NCBI GenBank assembly: GCA_902614835.1
Contig: CACMMU010000003.1
Span: 1 to 64,000, forward strand
Reading direction: 5' to 3'
DNA from: an uncultured Pelagibacteraceae bacterium
GTDB taxonomy: Bacteria; Pseudomonadota; Alphaproteobacteria; Pelagibacterales; Pelagibacteraceae
Length of the DNA: 64,000 nt
The translations under genes and the position numbers were made by a program. The notes below the pieces were generated by a model. The model was not told the DNA's origin and did not search any database. It saw only the letters and a program-made list of their open reading frames with translations. Of the stretch, positions 35,517 through 45,124 are shown in pieces (within the stretch, counting starts at the first letter, position 1; each line of letters starts with the position of its first letter).

Positions 35517-35771
35517 TTATTTGGGAACTACAGATACTAGGGTTCTGTTCGATTTAGATTTTTTAAATTTTACTTTCCCATTAATTAATGAAAAAATTGA
35601 ATGATCCTTACCCATGCCTACATTATTACCTGGATGGATTTTAGTTCCTCTTTGACGAACTATTATGTTTCCTGGCTCGACTAATTGCTCACCGTACCTT
35701 TTAACTCCAAGTCTACGTCCAGCGCTATCTCGACCGTTTTTGGTTGTTCCGCCTGCTTTTTTAGTTGCCAT
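35517..35771 (-). CDS. rpmA: 50S ribosomal protein L27
   Basis: [60 protein letters not shown]. Confidence 0.98.
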   Translation of the reverse strand: MATKKAGGTTKNGRDSAGRRLGVKRYGEQLVEPGNIIVRQRGTKIHPGNNVGMGKDHSIFSLINGKVKFKKSKSNRTLVSVVPK

Positions 35772-35776
35772 AATTT

Positions 35777-36238
35777 CTACTTTTTCCCTTTAGTTTTAAC
35801 TGTTGTTTTTTTTTCAACAGGCTTGTTTAAAACTTTTTCTTTTTTTGCAGAAGATTTTTTAACTGATTTTGATTCATTTGACAATTTTATTTTATCTTTT
35901 TTTATTTCAGATACTATTTTTCCACCCTTTAATATTTTAGTTATCTGTACTTTTGAAAGTAATTGTCTATGCCCGTATCTTTTTCTTGAATTTTGTCTTC
36001 TTCTTTTTTTAAATACTATTATTTTTTTATCCTTAATATTATCAAGCAAAAGACCTTCTACTGTGGCACCATTAACTGTAGGGTTGCCTACTTCTGTTGT
36101 TTTGTCATCACTAACAAGCAATACTTTTTTAAATTCAACTTTTTCTCCTTTTGTAATATTTAATCTCTCGACTTTAAGGATATTACTAGCTGATACCTTG
36201 TATTGTTTGCCACCGGTTTCAATAATTGCAAAAGACAT
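35777..36238 (-). CDS. rplU: 50S ribosomal protein L21 with Lys-rich C-terminal tail
   Basis: [48 protein letters not shown]; upstream of rpmA. Confidence 0.96.
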   Translation of the reverse strand: MSFAIIETGGKQYKVSASNILKVERLNITKGEKVEFKKVLLVSDDKTTEVGNPTVNGATVEGLLLDNIKDKKIIVFKKRRRQNSRKRYGHRQLLSKVQITKILKGGKIVSEIKKDKIKLSNESKSVKKSSAKKEKVLNKPVEKKTTVKTKGKK

Positions 36239-36265
36239 AAAATAATCTCTATTAAAATTTAAGGC

Positions 36266-36293
36266 AATATAACCTGGTACTTTATCAAGTCAA
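36266..36293 (-). promoter_or_regulatory. sigma70-like promoter for rplU-rpmA operon
   Basis: Minus strand reads TTGACT-16 nt-TATATT, about 30 bp upstream of the rplU ATG. Confidence 0.5.
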
Positions 36294-36304
36294 GTTGAAT
36301 GATG

Positions 36305-37069
36305 TTAAAATTTATCTTTTAAATTCCTTAATTTTTTGAAAACTTCAAATTTTGAGCTATTACTCATTTTAAGGTTATTTTTAATTCTTTCATCGTCACA
36401 CCTTAAAAATATATTAGTTTCTAATTCATCACTTAATTTAACCGGAAGAGTTGGAAGTTTTTTTTCCATTTTATTTTTTACGACTTGAATTCTATCTTGA
36501 AGATTTTTGTTATCTTTATCAATACTAATGCAAAAACTCCCATTATTTTTGGTATATTCATGACCGCAATAAATCATTGTATTTTTTGGCAAGTTTTTAA
36601 TTTTTTCTAAAGACATAAACATTTGTTCAAAAGTACCTTCAAAAATTCTTCCACATCCAAGAGAGAACAAAGTATCTCCTGTAAAAATAACACCAGCTTT
36701 TTCAGAATAGAAAGCGATATGACCGAGGGTATGCCCAGGCACATGAATAACCTTAAAATCTGTTTTTCCCAAATTGAATTGTTCGCCATCACTTTTTTTA
36801 ATATCACCACCAGGAATTTTTTCTACTTCATACGAAGAACAAATTACTTTCGAATTATACTTTTTTTTAAGATTAATATTTCCACCTACATGATCATTAT
36901 GATGATGTGTGTTTAAAATAAAATCTAATTTTTTATAAGTTTTACTAATTTCTTTATCTACTTCTTGAAAATCTGAGGGATCAACAATTCCAATCAAATT
37001 CGTTTTTTTATCTCTAATCAAATAGCTATAGTTATCTGATAGGCAACTTATAATAGTAATATCCAACAT
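36305..37069 (-). CDS. gloB: hydroxyacylglutathione hydrolase (glyoxalase II)
   Basis: LNTHHHNDHVGGNINLKKKY, VPGHTLGHIAFYS, FTGDTLFSLGCGRIFEGT. Confidence 0.95.
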   Translation of the reverse strand: MLDITIISCLSDNYSYLIRDKKTNLIGIVDPSDFQEVDKEISKTYKKLDFILNTHHHNDHVGGNINLKKKYNSKVICSSYEVEKIPGGDIKKSDGEQFNLGKTDFKVIHVPGHTLGHIAFYSEKAGVIFTGDTLFSLGCGRIFEGTFEQMFMSLEKIKNLPKNTMIYCGHEYTKNNGSFCISIDKDNKNLQDRIQVVKNKMEKKLPTLPVKLSDELETNIFLRCDDERIKNNLKMSNSSKFEVFKKLRNLKDKF

Positions 37070-37663
37070 TTAACTTAATAAAAATATTCCAAGTTTAGAA
37101 AAAAGGTTTTTCATCTCGAGATTACTTTTTTTGATTTCTGAAGTTTTATCCTCATTCACCCCAACAACTTTATTAATCTTGATATTTTTTTCCAAACAAA
37201 AATCAAATAAATCTTTAATTGTACACATATGAAGATTAGGTGTGTTATACCATGTATTTGGTAAGGTTTTTGTTACTGGCATTTTACCAAAAAATAATAA
37301 TTTTGTTCTTACTTTCCAGTATCCAAAATTAGGTATAGATATAATTACTGACTTTCCAACTCTTAAAAGATCTTTCAAAACCTTTTCAGGATTGTAAAAT
37401 GCCTGAAGAGTTTGGCTTAATATAACAAAATCAAAAGATTGATTTGGAAATTGGTGAAGCTCTGTTTCTGCATTTCCTTCTATAACAGAAAGACCTTTGT
37501 AAATACATTTTTTTACGTTTTCCTCAACAAGCTCTAAACCTCGAGCTTGTATATTTTTTTCTTTGATAAGAAGGCTCATTAATGAGCCATCTCCACACCC
37601 TACGTCTAGTACTCTAACGTTTTTGGGTAACAAATCTGCAATTACTTTAAATTCTTTTTTCAT
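37070..37663 (-). CDS. metW: methionine biosynthesis protein MetW
   Basis: RVLDVGCGDGSLMSLL, FPNQSFDFVILSQTLQAF, SIPNFGYWKVR, TKTLPNTWYNTPNLHMCTIKDF; overlaps metX end. Confidence 0.95.
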   Translation of the reverse strand: MKKEFKVIADLLPKNVRVLDVGCGDGSLMSLLIKEKNIQARGLELVEENVKKCIYKGLSVIEGNAETELHQFPNQSFDFVILSQTLQAFYNPEKVLKDLLRVGKSVIISIPNFGYWKVRTKLLFFGKMPVTKTLPNTWYNTPNLHMCTIKDLFDFCLEKNIKINKVVGVNEDKTSEIKKSNLEMKNLFSKLGIFLLS

Positions 37664-38786
37664 TTTTAAATTTCAAATACATTGAGTCTATAAATCCTTT
37701 TAAGGTTTTAAGAAACTCTGGTTCGTTTACTAAAAAAGAGTCATGACCTTTATCGGTTTTAATTTCAGCAAAAGAAACATCAGCTCCTGAAGCGTTAAGA
37801 GCAATAACTGTATCTTTATTTTCTTTTGTTGTGTAAAGCCAATCTGAAGAAAAAGAAATAACTAAAAATTTAGTTTTCTGATCCTTAAATGCCTCAACAA
37901 GTCCTCCTTTAAATTGTCTGGCTAGATCAAAATAATCCATTGCCCTAGTAATATACAAAACTGAGTTTGCATCAAACCTTTCAACAAATGTGAAACCTTG
38001 GTGTCTTAAATAACTTTCGACCTGAAAATCAGCATCAAAACTGAATTCGTAATCAGCTTTTTCCTGAAGTTTTCTTCCAAATTTTTCCTGCATTCCTTTT
38101 TCTGATAAATAACTAATATGTCCAACCATTCTAGCAACAGCCAAACCATTTTTTGGTTGAACATTTTTTTTTAAATACCTTCCCTTGTCCCAAACAGGAT
38201 CCGCCATAATAGCCTGTCTGGCTAATTCATTAAGAGCAATATTTTGTGCACTATGGCTTGTGCTGCAAGCAATCGGAACTGCAGAAAAAGTTCTATTAGG
38301 AAATGTTGCGCAAAACTGAAGTAACTGCATTCCGCCCATAGAGCCTCCTGTAGCACAAAGAAGTTTTTTTATTCCCAAATAATCTAGAAGAGTTTCTTGT
38401 GCTTTAACTATATCTCTTATGGTTATTACTGGAAAATTCAATCCATAGGGCTCATTTGTTTTTTTGTCTATTTCTTTAGGACCCCACGAACCCATGCACC
38501 CTCCAATAACGTTTGCACAAATTACAAAATATTTATTGGTGTCTATGGCCTTTCCAGGACCCACAGCAGTTACCCACCAACCCTCTCTTTTTGTGATTGG
38601 ATTAACCCCGCTAACAAATTGATCACCAGTTAGTGCATGAAAGACTAAAATGGCATTATCTTTAGATTCATTTAATTTTCCGTAAGTTTCATATGCTAAA
38701 GAAAAATCTTTTACAGTTTGCTTGCAATCTAGCAAAAGAGGTTTTGAAACGTTTAATTTTTTAATATTTTTCAATTTTTCATCCAT
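37647..38786 (-). CDS. metX: homoserine O-acetyl/succinyltransferase
   Basis: LAYETYGKLNESKDNAILVFHALTGDQFVSG, ATGGSMGGMQLLQF. Confidence 0.96.
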   Translation of the reverse strand: MDEKLKNIKKLNVSKPLLLDCKQTVKDFSLAYETYGKLNESKDNAILVFHALTGDQFVSGVNPITKREGWWVTAVGPGKAIDTNKYFVICANVIGGCMGSWGPKEIDKKTNEPYGLNFPVITIRDIVKAQETLLDYLGIKKLLCATGGSMGGMQLLQFCATFPNRTFSAVPIACSTSHSAQNIALNELARQAIMADPVWDKGRYLKKNVQPKNGLAVARMVGHISYLSEKGMQEKFGRKLQEKADYEFSFDADFQVESYLRHQGFTFVERFDANSVLYITRAMDYFDLARQFKGGLVEAFKDQKTKFLVISFSSDWLYTTKENKDTVIALNASGADVSFAEIKTDKGHDSFLVNEPEFLKTLKGFIDSMYLKFKNEKRI

Positions 38787-38788
38787 AT

Positions 38789-38812
38789 AAAAAAAAACCC
38801 AGCTAGACTGGG
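38789..38812 (-). terminator. intrinsic terminator in metX leader (attenuator)
   Basis: Minus strand reads CCCAG-TCTAG-CTGGG followed by T9, ending just before the metX ATG. Confidence 0.7.
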
Positions 38813-38820
38813 CAAAAAAT

Positions 38821-38871
38821 CCATGTTTAGCTGCATTTACTTAGCGCTCGCAATTCGGTTAAATCAGCGCT
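38821..38871 (-). ncRNA. SAM-II riboswitch
   Basis: Minus strand reads AGCGCTGATTTAACCGAATTGCGAGCGCTAAGTAAATGCAGCTAAACATGG; closely resembles SAM-II (GCGCUGAUUUAACCGUAUUGCAAGCGCGUGAUAAAUGUAGCUAAA) and lies directly upstream of metX. Confidence 0.93.
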
Positions 38872-38878
38872 ACGCGGA

Positions 38879-38907
38879 TGTATACTAAATCGCCACAAAC
38901 ATGTCAA
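38879..38907 (-). promoter_or_regulatory. sigma70 promoter of metX operon
   Basis: Minus strand reads TTGACA-17 nt-TATACA; predicted +1 falls at the first base of the SAM-II P1 stem. Confidence 0.75.
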
Positions 38908-38975
38908 TTTATTCAAATAAATTTATTTCCATTATACAAATGGAGTCTCTTTTTATATAAGACATTAAAAATATT

Positions 38976-40058
38976 ATGAAATTGCCAAAACCTAGAAAAA
39001 TTATAGCGGAAAAGTATGTTGCTGGATTGAGTCTTTTCAAGAGCAGAAGGAGTCCAATTAAACTATCGGCAAATGAGTCTGCATTAGGCCCAAGCCCAAA
39101 AGCGGTGAAATCCTATAGTTCAATCGGCAAAGGTTTTGTAAGATATCCAGACTCAGATGGGACTTTTTTTCGAAAGGTTCTTGCTAAAAAATTTAGACTA
39201 AAAAGGGATAGAATAATTCTAGGATCAGGCTCTGATCAAATATTTGAGCTAGTATGTAAACTTTTTTTAAGCAAAGGTGATGAAGTTATTGTACCAGAGT
39301 ATAGTTTTATTATTTATAGAATTTACAGCAGAATGTTTGGAGCAAAGGTTAGGTACGCTAAAGAGGAGAATTTTAAACCATCTGTGCAATCAATTTTAGA
39401 TCAAGTAAGCAGAAAAACAAAAATAGTTTTTTTGGCTAATCCAAATAATCCAACAGGCACTTATCTAGATAAATTTGAAATACTTAAACTAAGAAAAAAA
39501 TTAAGAAGTGATATTTTATTAGTTATTGATGATGCATATTACGAGTATATCAATGATCCAAATTATTCATCAGGAATTCAATTATTTTCTAAATCAAAAA
39601 ATGTTCTTGTAACAAGAACTTTTTCCAAAATCTATGGTTTAGCAGGATTAAGAATAGGCTGGGGCTATGGATCTAAAGAAATAATTAAAAAATTATATGA
39701 AATAAAGCCACCATTTAATGTCAGTAGACCGGCTCTATTTGCTGCTACACAGGCTGTACAAGATTCAAAATGGTTAAACAAAGCAATAAATCATAATAAC
39801 TTTTGGGCAGAGAAAATATATGAAGTTTTAGACGAAATTGGCATCGCAACTAACAAAACTAATGTAAATTTTTTTCTTTTAAATTTTGATTTTGTTAATT
39901 ATTCAGCTAATCAAGTCTTTAACAAATTGGCAAATTCTGGAATACTGGTTAGACAAATGGATGTATATAATATTAAGAATTCATTAAGAGTAACAATAGG
40001 TAACAGCAAAGAAAATAAAAAATTTATTTCTGCTTTAAGGAAAATTTTTAATGTTTGA
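38976..40058 (+). CDS. hisC: histidinol-phosphate aminotransferase
   Basis: KLSANESALGPSPKAV, LANPNNPTGTYL, TRTFSKIYGLAGLRIGWG. Confidence 0.92.
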   Translation: MKLPKPRKIIAEKYVAGLSLFKSRRSPIKLSANESALGPSPKAVKSYSSIGKGFVRYPDSDGTFFRKVLAKKFRLKRDRIILGSGSDQIFELVCKLFLSKGDEVIVPEYSFIIYRIYSRMFGAKVRYAKEENFKPSVQSILDQVSRKTKIVFLANPNNPTGTYLDKFEILKLRKKLRSDILLVIDDAYYEYINDPNYSSGIQLFSKSKNVLVTRTFSKIYGLAGLRIGWGYGSKEIIKKLYEIKPPFNVSRPALFAATQAVQDSKWLNKAINHNNFWAEKIYEVLDEIGIATNKTNVNFFLLNFDFVNYSANQVFNKLANSGILVRQMDVYNIKNSLRVTIGNSKENKKFISALRKIFNV

Positions 40059-40950
40059 TCAAGTATCAATAATAGGTTGTGGTTTAATTGGCTCTTCGGT
40101 TTTAAGGAGATTAAAAAAGAATAAGTTGGTAAAAAAATTGGTATGTTACGACAACAATAAATCTGTCTGTGAGATAATAAAAAAAGAAAGCCTTTCAGAT
40201 CATATAGCTTCAAACCCAATTGATGCAGTAAAAAATTCTGACTTTATTTTAATTGCAATTCCTCTAAGTAGTTTTGAAAATATAATAAGTTCTATCAAAG
40301 ATAATTTAAAACCAGGATCAATACTAACGGATACATCCTCAGTAAAAATAGGTGTTGATAATATTGTAAAAAAATTAAAAATAAAAAACGTTACCTGGAT
40401 TCCAGGTCATCCAGTAGCAGGAACTGAAAACAGCGGACCTAATGCGGGCTTTCCCGAACTATTCCAGGACAGGTGGACAATACTTTCTCCTGATAAAAAT
40501 GTGAAAGATTCAGAAATTAAAAAAACCTCTCTTTTTTGGGAGTCAATGGGAAGTAAAGTCAAAATCATGTCAGTTGAAGATCATGATAAAATTATATCTC
40601 TTACTAGCCACCTTCCACACGCCATAGCATATAATATTGTAAAAACAGTCATGGCTAGTGATGAAAAAGCTAAAGCTGACATTGTTAGATATAGTGCTGG
40701 AGGACTAAGAGATTTTACCAGGATAGCAGCATCAGACCCAATCATGTGGAAAGATATATTTATAAATAATAGTAGCTTAATTATTGATGCTATTGATAGA
40801 TTTAGTCAAAGTTTGAATGAGTTTAAAAAAGCTATTGAGGAGAAAAATAGCGAAAAGTTATTAAAAATTTTTGAGAAGTCTAAAGAATTTAGAAAATCAA
40901 TAATTAAAGCGGGTCAAGACACTGATAAACCAGACTTTGGAAGAAAATAA
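40051..40950 (+). CDS. tyrA: prephenate/arogenate (cyclohexadienyl) dehydrogenase
   Basis: SIIGCGLIGSSVLRRL, LTDTSSVKIGV, PGHPVAGTENSGPNAGFPELFQDRWTILSP. Confidence 0.92.
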   Translation: MFDQVSIIGCGLIGSSVLRRLKKNKLVKKLVCYDNNKSVCEIIKKESLSDHIASNPIDAVKNSDFILIAIPLSSFENIISSIKDNLKPGSILTDTSSVKIGVDNIVKKLKIKNVTWIPGHPVAGTENSGPNAGFPELFQDRWTILSPDKNVKDSEIKKTSLFWESMGSKVKIMSVEDHDKIISLTSHLPHAIAYNIVKTVMASDEKAKADIVRYSAGGLRDFTRIAASDPIMWKDIFINNSSLIIDAIDRFSQSLNEFKKAIEEKNSEKLLKIFEKSKEFRKSIIKAGQDTDKPDFGRK

Positions 40951-41658
40951 CTAATCTATTAGGTCAATTTCTTTATAAATTTCTGATTGAAGTTTTTCTA
41001 AAAATTTATTTTTTTCGAGACCTGGTTTAATAGGATCAAGAAAAGATATTGTCATATTGCCTGGATATTTATTGAAACTATTTTTTGGCCAAACTTTTCC
41101 AGTATTCAATGCCACGGGAACACAAGGTAACTTTATAGCATCATATATTCTTGAAACTCCTTTTTTAAAAGCCGGACGATCTTTGTAGGAAACTCTTGTT
41201 CCTTGGGGAAAAATTAGCAAGGGTCGGTTAGTTCTACTAGTTTTATCTAAAATTTTGTCAAAAAAACTTAAATTTTCTTTTGTTGCGGTATCTCTAACAA
41301 TATCAATCGCTCCAATTTTTTTTAAACACCAACCAAAAAATGGGATTCTAATTAACTCTTTTTTTAATATAAAAATAGGTCCTGGTAAAACTGTTTGTAA
41401 AGCAAATGTTTCAAACATAGACTGGTGTGCTGATGCAACAAAATACTTTTCATTCTTCTTAAGATTTTCAAGACCCTTAAATTCAATTTTGGCGTTTAGA
41501 AATATTCTTAAAATAAGCACAACATAATCTGAAAGAATTTTGCCTGCACAGATCATGTATCTATCTTTTATAAATAATAATGGTATTGAAATAATACACG
41601 CAGTGGCTATTCCACTATACAGAAAAATATTAAAAAAAAATGATCTTAAAAATAACAT
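40951..41658 (-). CDS. plsC: 1-acyl-sn-glycerol-3-phosphate acyltransferase
   Basis: VASAHQSMFETFALQ, FPQGTRVSYKDRPAFKKG. Confidence 0.9.
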   Translation of the reverse strand: MLFLRSFFFNIFLYSGIATACIISIPLLFIKDRYMICAGKILSDYVVLILRIFLNAKIEFKGLENLKKNEKYFVASAHQSMFETFALQTVLPGPIFILKKELIRIPFFGWCLKKIGAIDIVRDTATKENLSFFDKILDKTSRTNRPLLIFPQGTRVSYKDRPAFKKGVSRIYDAIKLPCVPVALNTGKVWPKNSFNKYPGNMTISFLDPIKPGLEKNKFLEKLQSEIYKEIDLID

Positions 41659-41661
41659 TAA

Positions 41662-42882
41662 TTAAATTATTTCAGAAATCTTTTGTCTTCTTCTTATAAT
41701 TTTAATTTTACCTTTTTTCACAATTACTTCTGCAGCAAGAGGTCTTGTATTATAATTAGACGATAAAGAAGATCCATAAGCCCCAACATTTGTAATAGCA
41801 ACAAGATCATTTTCATTCAATAATGAAAAATTTTTGTATTTAACAAAAGTATCTGTGCTTTCACAGATTGGTCCAACGAATTCTACTTTTCCATTTATTT
41901 TTTTCTTTAATTTTAAAACTGGAACGATATCATGTTTAGCATTATATAATGCTGGTCTCATGAAATCATTCATTCCAGCATCTAAAATAATAAAACTTTT
42001 ATTTCCGTTTTTTTTAATAAATACAATTTTTGAAATTAAAGTTCCTGCGTTACCAACAATAAACCTCCCCGGTTCAAAAATTATTTTACAATTTAATTCT
42101 TTTTTAAATTTATTAACTAATTTGGAATAATTTTTTATATCAATTTTCTTTTCGTTATTTTGATAGGGTATACCAAATCCTCCACCAAGATCGATATATT
42201 CAAAATTAATTTGACTTGATTTAATTATTTTGGATAAAACATTTAAAGTTTTCCTATAAGGATCAACCGATCTTATCTGACTTCCAATATGCACGCTCAC
42301 TGCTTTAATTTTTAGATTTTTATACTTACCAAAATTTCTGCAAAACCTTAAAAAGTTTGATTTTGGCAATCCAAATTTACTATCTATTTTACCAGTTGAA
42401 ATTTTAGATAGTGTATTGGCATCTACTCCTGGATTAATTCTAATTCCAATAGACGTTGTTCGTTTCATTTTTCTAGATAGTTTATCAATTAATCTAGCCT
42501 CACTTTCAGACTCAATATTAATTAATAGAACTCTTTTTTGAATAGCAACTTTAAGTTCAGTTTCTGTTTTTCCAACACCAGAAAAAACAATTTTACTAGG
42601 CTTAATTTTTGCTTTTAGTGCTTTCATGAGCTCTCCCTCAGATACTACATCTGCCCCCGAACCTAATCTGCCCAATTCTTTTATAAGAGATACATTTGAA
42701 TTAGACTTTACAGAAAAACAAATTAATGGTTTTACTTTTTTAAAATAACTGGAAAAAGTTTGATAGTTAGCTCTCATTTTTTTATAAGAATAAACATAAA
42801 ATGGAGTAATATTTTTTTTTACAACACTTTTAATAGAAGTATTGTCTATAAATAGATTTTGACCTTTATAAATTAAGCTCAT
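41662..42882 (-). CDS. lysA: diaminopimelate decarboxylase
   Basis: TPFYVYSYKKMRANYQTF, CFSVKSNSNVSLI, IDLGGGFGIPY, FEPGRFIVGNAGTL, GPICESTDTF. Confidence 0.96.
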   Translation of the reverse strand: MSLIYKGQNLFIDNTSIKSVVKKNITPFYVYSYKKMRANYQTFSSYFKKVKPLICFSVKSNSNVSLIKELGRLGSGADVVSEGELMKALKAKIKPSKIVFSGVGKTETELKVAIQKRVLLINIESESEARLIDKLSRKMKRTTSIGIRINPGVDANTLSKISTGKIDSKFGLPKSNFLRFCRNFGKYKNLKIKAVSVHIGSQIRSVDPYRKTLNVLSKIIKSSQINFEYIDLGGGFGIPYQNNEKKIDIKNYSKLVNKFKKELNCKIIFEPGRFIVGNAGTLISKIVFIKKNGNKSFIILDAGMNDFMRPALYNAKHDIVPVLKLKKKINGKVEFVGPICESTDTFVKYKNFSLLNENDLVAITNVGAYGSSLSSNYNTRPLAAEVIVKKGKIKIIRRRQKISEII

Positions 42883-42886
42883 ATTT

Positions 42887-43000
42887 TTAAGAAATTATAA
42901 TATTTTCAATGTGATTTTTTGATTTATAAATAGGTGCAGATTTTTTTCCACAACTAAATAAAAATATACAAAATAATGAAATAAATAATATCTTTTTCAT
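42887..43000 (-). CDS. lptM: LptM-like small lipoprotein (missing from supplied ORF track)
   Basis: Manual translation MKKILFISLFCIFLFSCGKKSAPIYKSKNHIENIIIS (37 aa): signal peptide, lipobox LFSC, CGxKxxxIY motif. ATGA overlap with argH stop and 4 nt from lysA ATG. Confidence 0.85.
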   Translation of the reverse strand: MKKILFISLFCIFLFSCGKKSAPIYKSKNHIENIIIS

Positions 43001-44382
43001 TTCAGTTCTTTTTTGTATTTTGCAATCATTCTTTTAACATTTTTTGCAGATGTTCCGCCAAAAGATGTTTTTGAATTCATAGAGTTCACCACATCAAACA
43101 TTTTAGGTATATTTATGTTAACCTCTTTAACAAATTTATTTATTTCACCTTTGGAAAGTTGATCCAATCTAATTTTCTTTTTTTCCGCATAATTAACCAA
43201 TTTTGATGAAATACTATAGCCTTTTCTGAAAGGTAGATTTTTTTTCATCGAGAGAAAATCAGCAAAATCAGTGGCAGTCGTGTATCCTTTCTGCGCCATA
43301 TCTCTCATATTATTTTTTTTGGTATTTAAATTTTTAATAAGTTCAATGGCCATCATCAAGCTGTCTTTAAGTGTATCGTAGCTATCAAAAACCAATCCTT
43401 TATCATCTTGAAGATCTTTATAATACGATATTGGCAATCCTTTCATTATAGTTAACATAGAATTTAAATTACCATAATTAATAGCCGTTCTTCCTCTTAT
43501 TAATTCAGCAGGATCCGGATTCTTTTTTTGAGGCATAATAGAAGAGCCTGTTAAAACTTGGTCTTTAAACTCAAGAAAACTAAAAGCTTCAGAGTTAAAA
43601 ATAATAAAGTCTTCTGCTAATCTCGATAAATGCATCGCACAAGTTGCAGCCGCAGATAAGAAGTCAATTGCAAAATCTCTATCCGAAACAGAATCTATTG
43701 AATTATTTGTTGGTTTTTTAAAACCTAGTTTTTTTGCAGTAAATTTTCTATCAATATTAAATGATGTGCCAGCCAGAGCTGCCGAGCCAAGGGGACATTC
43801 ATCAATTAAAAGAATATTATTTAAAAATCTTTTTTTATCCCTATTAAGCATCTCTACGTATGCGAGCAAATAATGTGCAAAAGAAACAGGTTGAGCATTT
43901 TTTAAATGCGTGAAACCTGGCATAACCGTATTGATATTTTTCTCAGCCTTATTCAAAATACATTTGATAAGATCATTTATTGTATCAATAGTATCTTGTG
44001 ATGAGTCTTTTACCCAAATTTTAAAGTCGGTTACAACTTGGTCATTTCTTGACCTCGCGGTATGCAAATAGCCAGCAGACTCCCCAATAATTTGAAATAA
44101 TCTTTTCTCAATATTTTGATGAATATCCTCAAACTGTTCTTTAAATTTAAATTTTTTTTTGCTTATTTCTCTTTCTATTTTTTTAAGACCATTTATTATT
44201 TTAAAACCATCTTTTTTTGGTATTATTTTTTGTTTAATAAGCATTTTTGCATGTACTATTGATGCAAAAATATCTTCTTTATAAAGTCTTTTATCAATAT
44301 TTATGGATGAACCTATCCTTTGGAAATTTTTCGAATTTCCTTTTGTGATTCTATTTGACCAAACTGTTCTATTCTTTTTCAT
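42997..44382 (-). CDS. argH: argininosuccinate lyase
   Basis: HTARSRNDQVVTDFKIW, GSSIMPQKKNPDPAELIRGR. Confidence 0.97.
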   Translation of the reverse strand: MKKNRTVWSNRITKGNSKNFQRIGSSINIDKRLYKEDIFASIVHAKMLIKQKIIPKKDGFKIINGLKKIEREISKKKFKFKEQFEDIHQNIEKRLFQIIGESAGYLHTARSRNDQVVTDFKIWVKDSSQDTIDTINDLIKCILNKAEKNINTVMPGFTHLKNAQPVSFAHYLLAYVEMLNRDKKRFLNNILLIDECPLGSAALAGTSFNIDRKFTAKKLGFKKPTNNSIDSVSDRDFAIDFLSAAATCAMHLSRLAEDFIIFNSEAFSFLEFKDQVLTGSSIMPQKKNPDPAELIRGRTAINYGNLNSMLTIMKGLPISYYKDLQDDKGLVFDSYDTLKDSLMMAIELIKNLNTKKNNMRDMAQKGYTTATDFADFLSMKKNLPFRKGYSISSKLVNYAEKKKIRLDQLSKGEINKFVKEVNINIPKMFDVVNSMNSKTSFGGTSAKNVKRMIAKYKKELK

Positions 44383-44407
44383 CTTTTTATATGTTAAATC
44401 TATTTAT

Positions 44408-45064
44408 GTGACTTACTCTTTAAATACAACCCTAATAAATCCGAGTTCAAATTCAGCTCCAAAAAATATAGTTATACTTTGTCATGGTTATGGCGGCGAT
44501 GGTAAAGATATTTCGGTTTTGGCTAATTATTGGAAAAATTTTTTACCCGAAACACTATTTGCATGTCCTAACGCACCAGAGATTTGTAAGGTAAATCCCT
44601 CAGGTTTCCAATGGTTTGATCTTATGGATCAAAGCGAGGATGAAATATTATCCAAATCATTAATCGCTGAAAGAAAACTCAATTTATTTATTAGTGAAAT
44701 CGCAAATAAAAATAAAGTTAAGGATAAAGATATAGCACTTGTCGGTTTTAGCCAGGGATGTATGATTTCTCTACAAACCGGCATTAAAAGAAAAAATGAA
44801 ATTGCATGTGTATTAGGTTACTCTGGAAAAGTTATAAATATTGAGCATTTAAAAAAAAATATTAATTCTCGACCTAAAATTTACTTAATGCATGGCGATA
44901 TTGACCAGGTAGTTCCGGTTAACTCTTTACTAGAATCAAAACACTTTTTTGAGCAAAATGATTATCAAATTTCTACTAAAATATTTCAACAATGTGAGCA
45001 CAGAATTCCTAACGAAGGTTTAAGCATAGGTTTAGAATTTTTGAAAAAAAATTTGACTAAATAG
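44408..45064 (+). CDS. alpha/beta-hydrolase, phospholipase/carboxylesterase family
   Basis: VILCHGYGGDGKDIS, ALVGFSQGCMISLQTG, YLMHGDIDQVVPV. Tracked ORF begins at 44303 inside antisense argH; the in-frame GTG at 44408 fits better. Confidence 0.8.
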   Translation: MTYSLNTTLINPSSNSAPKNIVILCHGYGGDGKDISVLANYWKNFLPETLFACPNAPEICKVNPSGFQWFDLMDQSEDEILSKSLIAERKLNLFISEIANKNKVKDKDIALVGFSQGCMISLQTGIKRKNEIACVLGYSGKVINIEHLKKNINSRPKIYLMHGDIDQVVPVNSLLESKHFFEQNDYQISTKIFQQCEHRIPNEGLSIGLEFLKKNLTK

Positions 45065-45124
45065 CCAGATTACTGCAACAAAATTATAACTTGATATTTT
45101 TTTTCTATCGCGTTAGCATTTATT

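Noticed and set aside
35685-36245. 186-aa + ORF over rplU/rpmA
   Set aside because: Phe/Ser/Leu-rich mirror of the Lys-rich L21 tail; L21 and L27 are unambiguous.
44303-44407. N-terminal 35 codons of the tracked esterase ORF
   Set aside because: Overlap the argH start antisense and lack homology-like character; a GTG at 44408 is a better start.
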